64,000 nucleotides of DNA from Petunia secreta (GCA_029990175.1 JARKIP010000048.1:22654001-22718000), one strand, 5' to 3'. Positions 43,681-56,732 are shown, counted from the stretch's first letter. Notes: generated by a model not told the origin, from the letters alone. Numbers and translations are program-made.

Positions 43681-46600
43681 ATGCAACCTGCGAATTTCTC
43701 TGATATCTGTGATGTTCCTGAATTGAATAGTGAGAATTATAAGATTTGGAAGGAGAGAATTCTCCTTCACTTAGGGTGCATGGACATTGATTATGCTATA
43801 AGAAAAGAGGAACCACTTATTGTTGAAACCAGCACTCCAGCTCAAATTGCTCTTCATGAACAGTGGGAGCGGTCTAACCGCTTGAGTGTCATGTTCATCA
43901 AGACCAAAATCGTTGCTGGTATTCGTGGTTCTGTCGAACAATATAATGATGTCAAGGCATTACTGAAGGCTATTGATGAACAGTATGCTACTTCGTATAA
44001 GGCACTTGCTAGCACCTTAATTATGAAATTCGCATCAATGAAGCTCACCAGAGTGAAAGGTGTGCGTGAGCACATCATGAAAATGCGAGACTTAGCAGCT
44101 AAATTAAAGACACTTGAGGTTGAAATGTCCGATACTTTCCTTGTGCACTTTATATTGAACTCTCTTCCACAACAATATGGTCCCTTTAAGATCTCTTATA
44201 ACACACATAAGGAAAAATGGTCTATTAATGAACTTCTGATCATGTGTGTTTAAGAGGAGGGCCGACTGCTGATGGAAACAAGTGAAAGTGCATTCACAGT
44301 TACTCATGGAAAGAAGACATATCAAGCCAAAAAGAAGGGGAAAGGAAAGATACCCCTTGAAACTGACATCAAGAAAGAATCCACGTGTTTCTTCTGTAGA
44401 AAGAAGGGGCATATAAAGAAGGATTGTGTCAAGTTTCAGAAATGGCTTGAGAAGAAAGGTAATCCAATCTCTCTTGTAACTTATGAAGCTAATATGACTG
44501 ATGTTAATCATAATACATAGTGGATTGATTCTGGTTCTACAATCCATATTACAAATTCCTTGCAGGGATTAAGAAACCTGCGGAAGCCAGTGGGAGCTGA
44601 GCAAAGCATCTATTCAGGAAACAAGATGCAATCGCATGTGGAGGCCATTGGAACCTACGATTTAGTGTTTAGTAGTGGTTTCATTTTGAAGTTAGAAAAG
44701 AGTTTCTATATTCCTAGTTTTTCTAGGAATTTAATTTCAGTTTCCAGACTTGTACCTTTAGGTTATTCCTTCAACTTTTCAGAAAATAAATTTAATTTAT
44801 TTCATAAATCAAAGATTATTGGAAATGGTACATTATCTGATGGTCTTTTCTCTCTTAAATTATAAAATAATGCCACTTATAATGTTATGCATGTTCAAGC
44901 TGGTACAAAATGATGTGTTATGAATGAAGATTCCTCTATTTTGTGGCACCGGAGATTAGGACATATCTCCATAGATAGAATAAAGAGATTAGTAAATGAC
45001 AGAGTACTTAGTGCTTTGGATTTTACTGATTTCAATACTTGTGTGGACTGCATTAAAGGCAAGCAGACCAACAAGTCAAAGAAAGGTGCCAAGAGGAGTT
45101 CAACCATATTAGAAATCATACATTCAGATATATGTTGTCCTGACATGGACGCATATGGTCAGAAATATTTTATCACCTTTATAGATGATTACTCATGATA
45201 CATGTATCTCTATATGCTTCATAATAAGAACGAAGCATTATAAGCCTTTAAGGTTTTCAAGGCTGAAGTAGAGAAATAGTGTGGAAAGCAAATTAAGATT
45301 GTGAGAACGGATAAAGATGGTGAGTACTACGGTAGATATACTGAGGGTGGACAAGCACAAGGTCCATTTGCGAAGTTTCTTCAAGAAAATTGGATAGTTT
45401 CCCAATATACTATGCCTGGTTCTCCGGACCAAAATGGCGTAGCAGAAAGAAGAAACCGAACTTTATTGGACATGGTGCGTAGTATGCTAAGTAGCACTAA
45501 GCTGCCTAAGTTCTTGTGGACTGAAGCTCTTAAAACGGCAGCATATATATTAAATCAGGTTCCAACCAAGGCTGTCCCAAAGACACCTTTTGAGTTATTC
45601 AAAGGCTGGAAACTGAGTTTGCAACATATACGCGTATGGGGATGCCCATCTGAGGTTAGAGTCTATAATCTGCAAGAAAAGAAGCTGGATCCAAGGACCA
45701 TTAGTGGGTATTTCATTGGATATGCCGAAAAAGGTCTAAAGGATACCGATTCTATTGTCCATCTCATAGCACCAGAATTGTGGAATCAAGAAATGCAAAA
45801 TTTCTTGAGAATGACTTGACTAGTGAGAGCGATCATGCTCATAATTCAATATCTTTAAAAGATCAACTTTCTACTTCAAGTGAAAATCCACAAGCTGCTG
45901 AAAATATTCCAGTAGATCAAGTTGTTCAAGAAATTCCAAAAGCAATTGAAACACCAGTTGAACAATATGATCCTCAGGAAAATGTTGATACAACATTAAG
46001 GAAATCTACTAGAGAAAGGAAATCAGCAATATCTGATGACTTTGTTGTATATCTACAAGAATCTGACATGGAGATGAAAATGATCCTAAGTCTTTTTTAT
46101 AAGCCATGAATTGCGAAGAGTTTGAATTATGGTACAATGCCATGAAAGACGAGATGAACTCCACGAAAAGTAACAATGTCTAGGATCTTGTCGAGTTGCC
46201 TAATGGTGTAAAAGCCATTGGATGTAAATGGGTCTTTAAGACTAAAAGATACTTATTAGGCAACATAAAAGATATAAGGCAAGACTAGTTACTAAAGGGT
46301 TCACTCAAAGGGAAGGAATCGACTACACAGAGACTTTCTCTCATGTGTCTACGAAAGATTCCTTACGCGTCATGATGGCATTAGTAGCCCATTTTGACTT
46401 AGAATTGCAACAAATGGACGTGAAAACTGCATTTCTCAATGGTGATCTAGTGGAACAGGTTTACATGAAACAACCTGAAGGATTCTCCTCTAGTAATGGT
46501 AAGCATTTGGTATGCAAACTAAAGAAATCTATATATGGATTGAAGCAAGCCTCCCACCAGTGATATTTAAAATTTCATGATGTTATCTCTTCGTTTGGTT

Positions 46601-47643
46601 TTTTTGAGAACATTATGGATCAATGTATATACCACAAGGTTAGTGGGAGTAAAATTTGTTTCTTAATTCTATATGTAGATGATATATTACTTGCAGCCAA
46701 TGATAAGGGATTACTATATGAGGTGAAACAATTTCTGTCTAAAAATTTTGATATGAAAGATAGGGGTGATGCATCTTAGTGTTATTGGAATAAAGATTCA
46801 TCGAGATAGACATCGAGGTATTTTAGATTTATCTCAAAAAACCTATATCAACAAAATTTTAGAGAGGTTTCATATGAAAGATTGTTCACCAAGTGTAGCT
46901 CCCATAGTGAAGGGTGACAAGTTCAGCCTGAACCAGAGCCCGAAAAACAACTTTGAGCGGGAACAAATGAAAAATATTCCATATGCTTCTGTTGTTGGAA
47001 GCTTGATGTATGCTCAGGTTTGTACAAGACCTGACATTGCATTTGCAGTTGGAATGTTGGGAAGATATCAGATTAATCCAGGTATTGACTGCTGGAGAGC
47101 TGCAAAGAAAGTCCTAAGATATCTTCTGGGGACAAAAGACTACATGCTTATGTACAAACGATCAGAAAAGTTGGAGGTGATTAACAACTCCGATTCAGAC
47201 TATGTCGGCTACATTTACTCAAATCAACATCAGGATATATTTTTATGTTGGCCGGTGGAGCTATATCTTGGAGAAGTGCCAAGCAAGGTTTGACTGCTAC
47301 TTCCACTATGGAGGCTGAGTTCGTTTCCTGTTTTGAGGCTGCCGAACATGGTGAATGGTTGAAGAGTTTCATTTCTGGGCTTAGAATTGTTGATTCTATT
47401 TCTATGCCATTGAGGATATATTGCGAAAATTCATCTGATGTCTTGCTGGCTAATAATACCAGAACTGGTAATAAGCACGTCGACATTAAGTATCTAGCCT
47501 TGCAAGAACGTGTTAGAGATAAGAAAGTGGTCGTTGAACAAATTGGCACTGATTTGATGTTAGCTGATCCTTTAACTAAAGGCATGCCACCATAGAAATT
47601 TAAGGATCATGTCGGTAATATGGGACTTGGTTCCATTATGTAA
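43681..47643 (+). pseudogene. Copia element 4 gag-pol polyprotein, broken by many stops
   Basis: The ATG at 43681 starts gag (MQPANFSDICDVPELN, IWKERILLHLG). The zinc knuckle CFFCRKKGHIKKDC, protease WIDSGSTIHI, pre-integrase WHRRLGHIS, integrase (HSDICCPDM, RTDKDGEYY, GVAERRNRTLLDM), reverse transcriptase (QMDVKTAFLNGDL, YGLKQASHQ, YVDDILLA) and RNase H part (STMEAEFVS, GNKHVDIKY) follow in copia order. From 43681 to about 45800 the frame is unbroken except for stops at 44251, 44518, 44863, 44911, 45196, 45241 and 45280. Nearly all are explained by C-to-T or G-to-A changes in CAA, CAG, CGA or TGG codons. Frame changes occur near 45790, 46110, 46570, 46770 and 47240. Not functional. Confidence 0.9.
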
Positions 47644-47934
47644 ACTTTCGTTATAGTAACGAATGTTGGTGAAACTCTATTTAATGTTGTATTTCTCATA
47701 TCTATTATTGTGCACACATTCTGTAACTTTGAGAAATATCTATTCAGTATGGACCTAGAATAAATATTGGGTTTATTCATTAAGAAATATGGGCTAAAGT
47801 TTAGAGATATAATACATCGTAATACACGGAAGATACTACTCGCTATTCCAGGAACTATTGCTATGATTCATGCATTATGATTTTCTTTAAGTTTGATGTT
47901 TTCAGAGTTTATATAAATGGACCAAGTGGGAGAA

Positions 47935-48306
47935 TGTAGGTTGAAACGTTCTGTATTGAACGGTTTTCAAAAGTGGTCCATTTAACTTGGACAAAATGAA
48001 ACTCCCTCCTTCATTAGTCTGAAACATCCCATTAAGAAAAACATCTGCCGTTTTAATATTACTTACAATGAATGTTCTTGATGGAAGAACATTATAAAAG
48101 ATGATGCAAATGGTATGGTCCCTAAGCACAAAAACTTTCTCCTTCATACTACACCATCTAGTGAGGTTTTGAGTGCTTAGAAGACTAACCAGGAAGGACT
48201 TCGACGCCGAAAATAATCCGAATAACAATGTCTAGAGGTAATTCGATCCCTTATTCCGCTGCGTTGTTTGCTCTTGGTATATATTAGATATAGTAAAAAT
48301 CTAACA
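47935..48306 (+). repeat. 3' LTR of copia element 4
   Basis: 372 bp; preceded by the purine-rich AAGTGGGAGA. Confidence 0.93.
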
Positions 48307-48311
48307 CAACA

Positions 48312-48879
48312 TGTATGGCGATGAAATGGAATTTGAAAATTTGAAAAGAAATCTAGAAGAAAGAAGGAGAAGGAAGAAGAAAAAAGAGGGAAAAAGAAGA
48401 AAACGAGAGAAGTTTAAGTTTGAAATTATTTGCAGGGGAAATGAGTAAAAGTGGGAGTGAAGGAGTAAAATGAAAATTTTGAATCTTTTTGAATTGTTTG
48501 GCATTTTTATAAATTTCAAAAGTCTTTTTCCTACCCACACGTTTTAAACATTATATTTCAGTCCTCACAAAAACTAATTACACATTGACTTGGTCAATAA
48601 CTCCTTTTCTTATTTCAAGACTTGGGAGGACCCTTTAGCTCATTTTGCTCTTGAAGGAGTAGCATTATCAGCTATTTAAAGTTTTATCGTGTTACAAGAC
48701 AATTATTCAACTTAGGGGTCGTGTAGTTGTGACATTAAACCAATGTAAGTAGTGTTTTGTTATATATGGATTAACTAATACGATAATTCATGTATTATTT
48801 TGTGTGAGATAAAATATGTAATAAGGATGTACGCGTTAGCCACGAGTACTATTTGTTATTATAGAAAAATAAAAGTTGA
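48312..48879. other. Flank with purine-rich stretch, no gene
   Basis: 48350-48415 is a GA-rich run (AAGAAGGAGAAGGAAGAAG). The rest is AT-rich. Minus-strand ORFs here are Phe/Leu/Ser-rich translations of that run, not genes. Confidence 0.5.
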
Positions 48880-50080
48880 AATGAATACATCGTATTGTGG
48901 ATATCTATTATTCTTATAGCTTCCGAAGAAGCTTGTAATCAACAAATCGCTTAGGTAGGTAACGGGTAAGCAGCTCCATAAAAAGCTTGCAACAACTTCT
49001 TGAAAAGTCATGCAACAGCTTAAATAGACTCATGATCAAGCAGACAACTTTAATTAGCTCATCCAAACAGCTCCACGAAAAGGCTTGCAATAGCTTTCAA
49101 AAAAGGCTTGCATCATATTCTTTTCCTCTATACATAGGGAGTTAATTCAATCTATTTTGTACATTCGAGTGAAATAATATATCAATGTCTCTCTATACAA
49201 TTTATCTATTGTATTTCTGTTGCAACTTTTATCTTATAACTCGTTAGTAACACGAAACTCTGCTATCTGGAGGAAATACTTCGACAAGATCTAAGGTAAG
49301 AATTCTCTCAAAGAACATATGATAAATATTTTTAAAATTGAATTTCCAACATGCAAAATTATCTATCTTGCGTATTAGATGGTGAAATCTATTAAATTAG
49401 GTGTTGGAGACCATTAAAGCTTCTTCCTCGATCAAGACTAGGATCATTATTTTTGATTAGTTTCTCTAAGACCCATTGCATCCAAATAGATTTTAGCATC
49501 TAATTTCAAGATAGATAATCTTTGCACGAAATATCGAGGATTGTAAATTTTATTTTAGAAAGATTTGACATATGTTCAGAAAAAAAATCCTTACCATAAA
49601 TCTTCTCGAAGTAATTGCTCTAGATGTCAGAGTTTCATGTTGATAAGGTGCTATAAAGTTAAAGCTGCAAGGTAAAAAGAAGTTGTATAAAAAGAACTGA
49701 TATATTATTCCACTTCACAGTTCATACAGACTTACAAAATGAATTGATTTAGCAACACTATTTATATAAGTGGAGAAGCTGCTGCAAGGCTTTTCTGGTA
49801 GCTGCTGCAAGGCTTTTCTGGTAGCTGCTGCAAGACTTTTCATTGATGTGCTTGCAAGCTGCCTGCATGAGCTACTTGTAAGCTATTTGCTTGATTGCAA
49901 GCCTTTTCAAGCTGCTGAAAGGCTTTTCAACTAGCTGCTGCAAGATTTTTCAGGGAGCTGCTTGTCAGCTGCCTACATGAACTACATGCAAGCTACCTGC
50001 TTGAGCTACTTGTTGATTGCACGCTTCTTAAGAAAGATATGTGTGTGATATACATTCACAATACAATGTATTCATAATAG
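48880..50080. repeat. 1.2 kb imperfect palindrome (foldback) with internal tandem repeats
   Basis: The left half (48880-49445) is the diverged reverse complement of the right half (about 49470-50080). Outer ends are GATATCCACAATACGATGTA (left, complement) against ATACATTCACAATACAATGT (right). The inner parts pair too (TGCAAAATTATCTATCTTG against TGCAAAGATTATCTATCTTG), so almost no spacer remains. Each arm carries GCTGCTGCAAGRCTTTTC-like units about 23 bp long. Copy A keeps only the right half. Confidence 0.8.
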
Positions 50081-50367
50081 CTATGCCACAAAAATAAATA
50101 GTTGCGGGCGTTTTATTTTAGTTGATTAACATGTTTCTGAGAGGTATTCTTCTATTTGTACTTTTTTTTTTCTACAATAGAACCTTGCATTAATGCATTA
50201 TATCTCTCTTCATAAAACTGCACTTAAAATACTTTGGTCATTTTTTACCCCTATAAATTATTTAACAGGCATATGAACCAGTGTCCTTTATGCACTTTCG
50301 GCCGATATAGGAAGCAGTAGAGAATTTAAAACTTCAAATACACGATTCAAATGAGTGCATATTTAGA

Positions 50368-50561
50368 GTCCGTTTGAGTGAGCTTATTTTAAGCCGCTTA
50401 TAAGTCAAAAGTGGTTTATAAGTTATTTTTTGAGAAGTCAGGATTATTTTTGGCTTTTATTTAAGCACATAAGGACTTATAAGCCAATAAACTTTTGTGT
50501 TACTAAATATTTACTAATTAATTTATAAGCTTATAAGCCACTTTTAACCTCACCCAAATGG
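50368..50561. mobile_element. Small MITE with CCGTTTGRGTGAGCTTA termini, copy 1
   Basis: Inverted ends CCGTTTGAGTGAGCTTA and (complement) CCATTTGGGTGAGGTTAA; the interior consists of AAGCCGCTTATAAG-type palindromes. Absent from the matching place in copy A (near 5660). A second copy is at 58249-58446. Confidence 0.75.
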
Positions 50562-50990
50562 TAGAAAATTTGCATTCCTGTGCTTGTCCCCGTGGAAAAT
50601 GAGTAATATGTTCTCCTTTAAATCATGACCTTACGACTCGGTCTCCGATGGCCAATAAGGGACTTGGTATTTCTTGCGCATTTCGCTAGATTGTGGGAAG
50701 GCTATTTGAAATGGAAGATAATAGTAGGGACTTTCATGGAACGAAACGTAACATGAAGCAAATATAAGACAAATCGAATACTTCATAAGTAAATTCAAAC
50801 TCTTTCCCTAAGTTTTTTAATTCAAAAACACGAAAGTTTGTACGACCATATGGAATTAATCATTCTGCAAATCACATGCTCTGTTATTATATCTTAACAT
50901 CGCAAAAGTTTAGTGACAAAGTGCAAAATCATTCTGTTGTCACATACTTCTCTATGATTTATATCTTAACAAAATTTTGGATTTTAATTC

Positions 50991-51075
50991 TCAAGAGACA
51001 GTCGCTCTGCTGACACTCGCGAGACTCAAACATGCTGCAGCACTCTCTATTTCATTCTCAGCAACGCTGGACAAA
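50991..51075 (-). CDS. Possible second exon of LBD copy B (tentative)
   Basis: Downstream of the copia insertion the minus strand has an acceptor-like ACACAG/T. Joined to the first exon (which ends in phase 2) it would add SLSSVAENEIESAAACLSLA and eight more residues before a TGA. Copy A has a related frame (VNEDELKSVSA), but two bases longer. A better-looking acceptor, CTTATCTCATCCAG, lies 31 bp earlier but leads to a stop after three codons. Which is used, if any, cannot be told from the sequence. LBD C-termini are variable, so family comparison gives little help. Confidence 0.3.
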
Positions 51076-51698
51076 CTGTGTTGTTTCTCTTAATGCTTAT
51101 TCTGAACTGGATGAGATAAGAAAAAATTAAAATCATAACATTCTAAACATGAACTAACAATTAAGTATTTATACCAATAGAGCACTCAGCTTTTGTCGAA
51201 TTAGAGTACTCCATGAATCCTTAATTTTCCAAAATTCATGACCTGTCTTTGTTATTGCAATTCTAATGCTCTCAATGATTATCTTGAGGCATGTCACAAT
51301 TAAATTGGTGGTCTAAAGTCTAAAATTCAAACCATAACTGTTAATCTTATTTCATAAATTCGATCATATACTATTGAGACAAATGACTTATTAATTAGTT
51401 TCCTGACTATGGGTTCTATGGATCAATCAAACAAGAGGAAAGAGAACAGCTAATTCAGAAGAAACAAAACTAAAGAAATTAATGCAGGTATAAGAAGAAA
51501 ATGCAAAACTGAAGAGGGACATCAAATTTAGAACCTTTTAAATGTGTTAGCACGAAAGAAAATATTTTCAGAAAACAGCTTATTTTCTAGTGTTTGGTTG
51601 TCCGGATTTATTTTAAACATATCTTCTAGACTTCTACATAGAGCATCCGATACAATATTATCCCTTCGTCCTTTGATAACTATTTCACACTATGCATG

Positions 51699-51919
51699 TG
51701 TTGGAATATATGGATTGAGGTGTAAATAGTTAGAAGGTGTAGGGGCAATGTTGTAATTACTAGTATTAGTTAGTAAGTTGGTTAGGAAGTTAGTTATTTA
51801 ACTAGATGAGGTTAGTGGTATAGTTAGTTGAAGTTAGTTGAGCTCATTTTCAGATTGTAACTTTCTCTCTCTAAGAATTGATTCTCTCTCAAAGCATGAG
51901 TTTGATCAACAATTTGATA
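51699..51919 (+). repeat. 5' LTR of copia element 3
   Basis: 221 bp, TGTTGGAATATATGG to CAATTTGATA; the only difference from the 3' LTR is GAGGTGTAAA versus GAGGAGTAAA. Confidence 0.95.
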
Positions 51920-51934
51920 TGGTATCAGAGCGGG
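51920..51934 (+). other. Primer-binding site of copia element 3
   Basis: TGGTATCAGAGCGGG directly after the LTR; 12 bases fit initiator tRNA-Met. Confidence 0.9.
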
Positions 51935-52050
51935 AATGATCAGATTCCACGCATTTAGGGCTTGATTCTTCAACAATCCTTTGAAGAACAACACAGATTC
52001 TACAATTTTTCTCCTTTTTTGACCAAAAATTCAGTACTTTTCAACCAAAA

Positions 52051-55000
52051 ATGGCAGCTGCAACAGCACAAAGTCAGGAAGAAATCGTGATTGATCATAA
52101 TCATGTACTGTATATTCATTCTTCAGATACACCGGGTTCGATTTTGGTTCCTATACAGCTGACTGGATCAGAGAATTTTGCAATTTGGAGTCGATCCATG
52201 AAGATGGCAGTCTTAGCTAAGAACAAATTAGGGTTTCTGGATGGTACATGTAAGAAGAGTGAGTACACTGGGGTTTACCTACATCTTTGGGAACGATGCA
52301 ATGCGATTGTTCTATCCTGGATTCTAAACACTGTTGCGAAGGATCTGCGCACAGGGATTCTATATGCTTCAGATGCTCATAAGGTGTGGCAGGATCTCAA
52401 AAGGAGGTTTGACAAAGTGAATGGAACTCGTGAACATCAGCTACATAGAGAAATTGCACTGCTCACACAAGGTACTAACCCTGTATCAGCTTACTTTACT
52501 CGCCTTCGTGACCTATGGGATGAATATTATGCTTTAGTACCAATCCCTGGATGTAATTGCCCTGAATCTAAGGATTACCTAGCTCACATGGATAGACAAC
52601 ATTCGCACCAATTCCTTATGGGACTGAATGAGCATTATGCACCAGTTAGAAGCCAAATTCTCTTAATGAATCCTGTGCCAAGTGTTGATGAAGCCTATAG
52701 CATGATAGTTGATACTGAGAGTCAACAGGACCAGTTAGTTCAGACTGATCTTGCTGAGTCGACTGCCTTAGCAGCTGGTAGAGGACAACCCTTTAAGCAA
52801 AGTCAAAACTACTACAGAGCAAGCAATAGACAAGGGGGTAAGCAAGGATATAAAGGAAAACAAGAACTGTACTGTGAGAATTGTCCTCATCTGAAGAATC
52901 ACACTAAAGAAAATTGCTTCAAGGTTATTGGATACCCTGCTGACTATAAGAAGAAGCATGGTTATAAAGGAGGAGACTATAGCAACTATGGAAATAGAGG
53001 AATACTGACCACAGCCAATGCCAACATATCCTACACTAATGAAGTGGAGTTAAGTCTGTCTTAGGAGAGGTGGATCACTTAAGACATGGAGCTGTTGCAC
53101 CTGGACAGTTCTTCACCCTAGAGCAATACCAACAGATACTGACTATGTTGAATCAGGGCAAGGGAAAGGCACCAGAGAATCATGTCAACATGGCAGGTAA
53201 TGCTGTAACCTCCTTGCTATCTGGATCTCTTTCCAATAGTAACTGGATCATAGACTCTGGTGCTTCACATCACATTGCATCTAGCATAGACCTGTTGAAT
53301 AATGTGAAGGAAATAGATAAGTGGAAAAGAGAAAGAGTGCAGTTACCTACAGGAAGTCATACAGAGATAACACATGTTGGTGAAGTTTCCATTGGTCCAT
53401 CTAAAAAGTTGAAAAATGTGTATCATGTGCCTGACTTCAAGTTCAACTTGATGTCAGTCTCTAAGATGACTAGAGAAATGTCATGCTCTGTCACATTCTT
53501 TCCTGAATTTTGTGTATTTCAGGACATTTACAGTGGCAGGGTGAGGATGATTGGTGAAGAATGTAATGGACTCTATATGGTAAAGGAGAACAGAGTAAAC
53601 AAGCAGATTAATAAAGTGCTGGCAGGAGCAGCTACCAAGGAGCAGGCTAGTGGGAAGCTTTGGCATCAAAGACTAGGACATGCCTCACTTCCAGCTATGC
53701 AGCATATTTCCTTTCTCAGAAATAAGAATGATTGTCTAGTACATCAGAAATGTGATATATGTCCACTAGCTAAACAACATAGGCTTCCTTTTCAAGATAG
53801 TACTAGTAGAAGTGATCACATTTTCCAATTGGTTCACATGGATATCTGGGGACCCTACAGAACTGCTACATTTGATAGAAAATATTACTTTCTAAATGTG
53901 GTAGATGATTTTTCCAGAGCTACTTGGGTGTACTTGATGCAATTTAAGAATGAAGCTATCAATTTTCTGAAAGACTTCTTGGCTTATGTTAGAAATCAAT
54001 ACAATACCTCTGTTAAAATAATTAGAACAGATAATGGAACTGAGTTTATCAATACACAATGGAGCATGCTTCTGAGAGAACATGGCATTGTTCACCAAAG
54101 TAGTTGTGCATACACACCACAGCAAAATGGTGTGGTGGAAAGAAAACACAGGCACATTCTAAATACAGCAAGGGCACTGAAATTTCAAGCTAGCATACCT
54201 GATAAATACTGGGGAGAGTGTGTTAAGACTACAGTGTATTTGATCAACAGAACTCCTAGCAAAATACTGGGAGGCAAGAGTCCCTATGAGATGATACATG
54301 ACAAACTTCCACCCATGGATCACTTAAGGGTATTTGGTTGCTTGTGCTATGCAACCCATTTGACAAAGGGAGATAAGTTTGGACCAAGGGCCAGAAAAGC
54401 TGTTTTCATGGGATACTCCACTTCTCAAAAGGGCTACAAACTCCTGGACCTGGGGAGCTATTGCTTCTTTGTGAGTAGAGATGTTATTTTTAGAGAAGAT
54501 GCTTTCCCATTCAGTCAAGACACCTGTGCAGTGGAGATACAGCAATCAGAACTAGACTCCAGTCTGAAACAGTATGAGATGCTCATGACAGACTATGAGG
54601 AAGACACAACATCCACTGACCAACATACAGGATATTACAATGAAGATGTTCCAGTTAGAGAGGTGGTGCACCAGCAGGATGACACAGCTGCAGATGCTCA
54701 ACCAGACCATGTACACATGCATGCAGAGGAAGGGCAGAATCTGACCAATGATGCACCTGGGACAGAAGTAGAACAAGAGCTAAAAAGGTCTGACAGACCA
54801 AAAAGACCTCCAGCTTGGTTGCAAGACTTTGTGACACCAACAGTTGCAGCTAAGAAAACAAACTGTGCATACCCCTTGAGTGACTCCCTATCTTATGTCA
54901 ATGTCTCACAAAAGTACAGAGATTACTTGTCAGTATTTTCTGTACTGAAGGAACCTACTACATTCCATGAGGCTACTAAAGATAAGAGATGGATAGAGGC

Positions 55001-56500
55001 AATGCAACAGGAGGTGAATGCCCTGGAGGACAACAAAACATGGATAATAGTAGACTTACCCAAAGGGAAGAAAGCCATTGGTTCAAAGTGGGTATACAAG
55101 ATCAAATACAAGTCAAATGGTGAGGTTGATAGATTTAAGGCAAGGCTAGTGGCAAAAGGATATAACCAGAAGGAAGGTCTGGACTATCATGAAACTTTTT
55201 CACCAGTGGCAAAAATGGTCACAGTAAGGTCTGTGATAGCACTAGCAGCATCAAGAAATTGGGACCTTTTCCAGATGGATGTCTTCAATGCATTCCTGCA
55301 AGGAGATCTCTATGAAGAAGTGTACATGGATTTGCCTCAGGGATTCCACAGACAGGGGGAGAAGAAGGTGTGCAGGTTACTTAAGTCCCTTTATGGACTC
55401 AAGCAGGCATCCAGACAATGGAACATTAAGCTCACAGATGCCTTAATGAGAGCAGGCTATATTCAGAGTGCTTATGACTATTCATTATTCACTAAAAGGG
55501 AAGGGGAACATATAGTCATAATCCTAATATATGTAGATGATTTACTGATAACTGGAAGCTCTGAAGAACTGATTAAGGAAGCAAAGGATGTCCTGAACAA
55601 AGAGTTCAAAATGAAAGATCTTGGAGAACTGAAGTACTTTCTGGGAATAGAGGTAATGAGATCTAAGGAGGGCATACTGCTCAATCAGAGGAAGTATGTC
55701 TTGGAGTTGATCTCAGACCTTGGCTTGAGTGGAGGAAAACCTGCTTGTACCCCAACTGAAGTGAACCTGAAAATGACTACAGTTGAATTTGACAAGGTGG
55801 TTGGGTTGTCAAATGACCCACCACTGGAAGATGTCACTCAGTATCAGAAGTTGATTGGCAAGTTGCTTTACTTGACCATCACCAGGCCAGACATTAGTTA
55901 TAGTGTGCAATGTCTTAGTCAGTTTTTGCAGAATCCAAAGAGGTCTCACATGGATGCAGCACTGAGGGTTGCCAGATACTTGAAAGGAACACCTGGAATG
56001 GGTGTGTTATTGAAGAGAAATCAAAGATGCATGACTCAGACTGGGCAGCTTGCCCATTTACCAGGAGATCAGTGAGTGGCTTTGTGATCAAGTTTGGGGA
56101 CTCACTAGTCTCCTGGAAGTCAAAAAAACAAAGCACAGTATCAAGGAGTAGTGCAAAGGCAGAGTACAGAAGCATGGCTTCCACTACTGCAGAGATAACT
56201 TGGTTGATTGGTCTGTTTACAGAGTTAGGAGTGCAGCTCGAACAACCAGCTATGCTCTATTGTGACAACAAGGCAGCATTGCAAATAGCTGCTAATCCCA
56301 TATTCCATGAAAGAACTAAGCACATTGAAATCGATTGCCACTTTGTGAGGGAAAAATTGAAGGAAGGCAGCTTAGTGACTCAGTATGTCAGCTCTAAGGA
56401 TCAACAGGCAGACCTATTCACAAAGGGCCTTGGTGCAGCTCAGCATTCCTATCTTCTTGGCAAGCTAGGAGTGTTCAACATTCTTCACCCTCCAGCTTGA
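52051..56500 (+). pseudogene. Copia element 3 gag-pol polyprotein, nearly intact
   Basis: Gag runs from the ATG at 52051 (NHVLYIHSSDTPGS, WSRSMKMAVL) to a zinc-knuckle-like CENCPHLKNHTKENC. After a one-base frame change near 53045, a single 1001-codon frame carries protease (IIDSGASHHI), pre-integrase (WHQRLGHA), integrase (HMDIWGPY, RTDNGTEF, VVERKHRH), reverse transcriptase (MDVFNAFLQGDL, YGLKQASRQW, YVDDLLITG) and the start of RNase H. A small deletion near 56027 shifts the frame into DSDWAACPFTRRSVSG, the rest of RNase H. Only these two lesions are seen, and all integrase and RT catalytic residues are present. Closely related to copia elements 1 and 2. Confidence 0.93.
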
Positions 56501-56506
56501 GGGGAG

Positions 56507-56727
56507 TGTTGGAATATATGGATTGAGGAGTAAATAGTTAGAAGGTGTAGGGGCAATGTTGTAATTACTAGTATTAGTTAGTAAGTTGGTTAGGAAGTTA
56601 GTTATTTAACTAGATGAGGTTAGTGGTATAGTTAGTTGAAGTTAGTTGAGCTCATTTTCAGATTGTAACTTTCTCTCTCTAAGAATTGATTCTCTCTCAA
56701 AGCATGAGTTTGATCAACAATTTGATA
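56507..56727 (+). repeat. 3' LTR of copia element 3
   Basis: 221 bp; preceded by the purine tract GCTTGAGGGGAG. Confidence 0.95.
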
Positions 56728-56732
56728 GCATG

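Larger units (their letters stand above)
42259..48306 (+). mobile_element. Ty1/copia retrotransposon, element 4
   Basis: 372-bp LTRs with CAACA target duplications (42254-42258, 48307-48311). Of a different copia group from elements 1-3, with a shorter gag and different motifs. LTRs differ at about 16 positions (4%), the oldest of the copia set. Long leader of about 1.05 kb before gag. Confidence 0.93.
51699..56727 (+). mobile_element. Ty1/copia retrotransposon, element 3
   Basis: 221-bp LTRs differing at one position, target duplication GCATG (51694-51698, 56728-56732), primer-binding site TGGTATCAGAGCGGG and full copia coding region. This is the youngest and best-preserved element here. 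It interrupts the LBD copy-B intron; the matching site in copy A (near 19075) is empty. Confidence 0.95.

Noticed and set aside
42259..48306. Assigning named copia lineages to elements 1-4
   Set aside because: Motifs show elements 1-3 are related and 4 is different, but naming a lineage needs a reverse-transcriptase phylogeny that I cannot run.
48301..48540. Phe/Leu/Ser-rich minus-strand ORFs as membrane peptides
   Set aside because: They are translations of a GA-rich low-complexity run.
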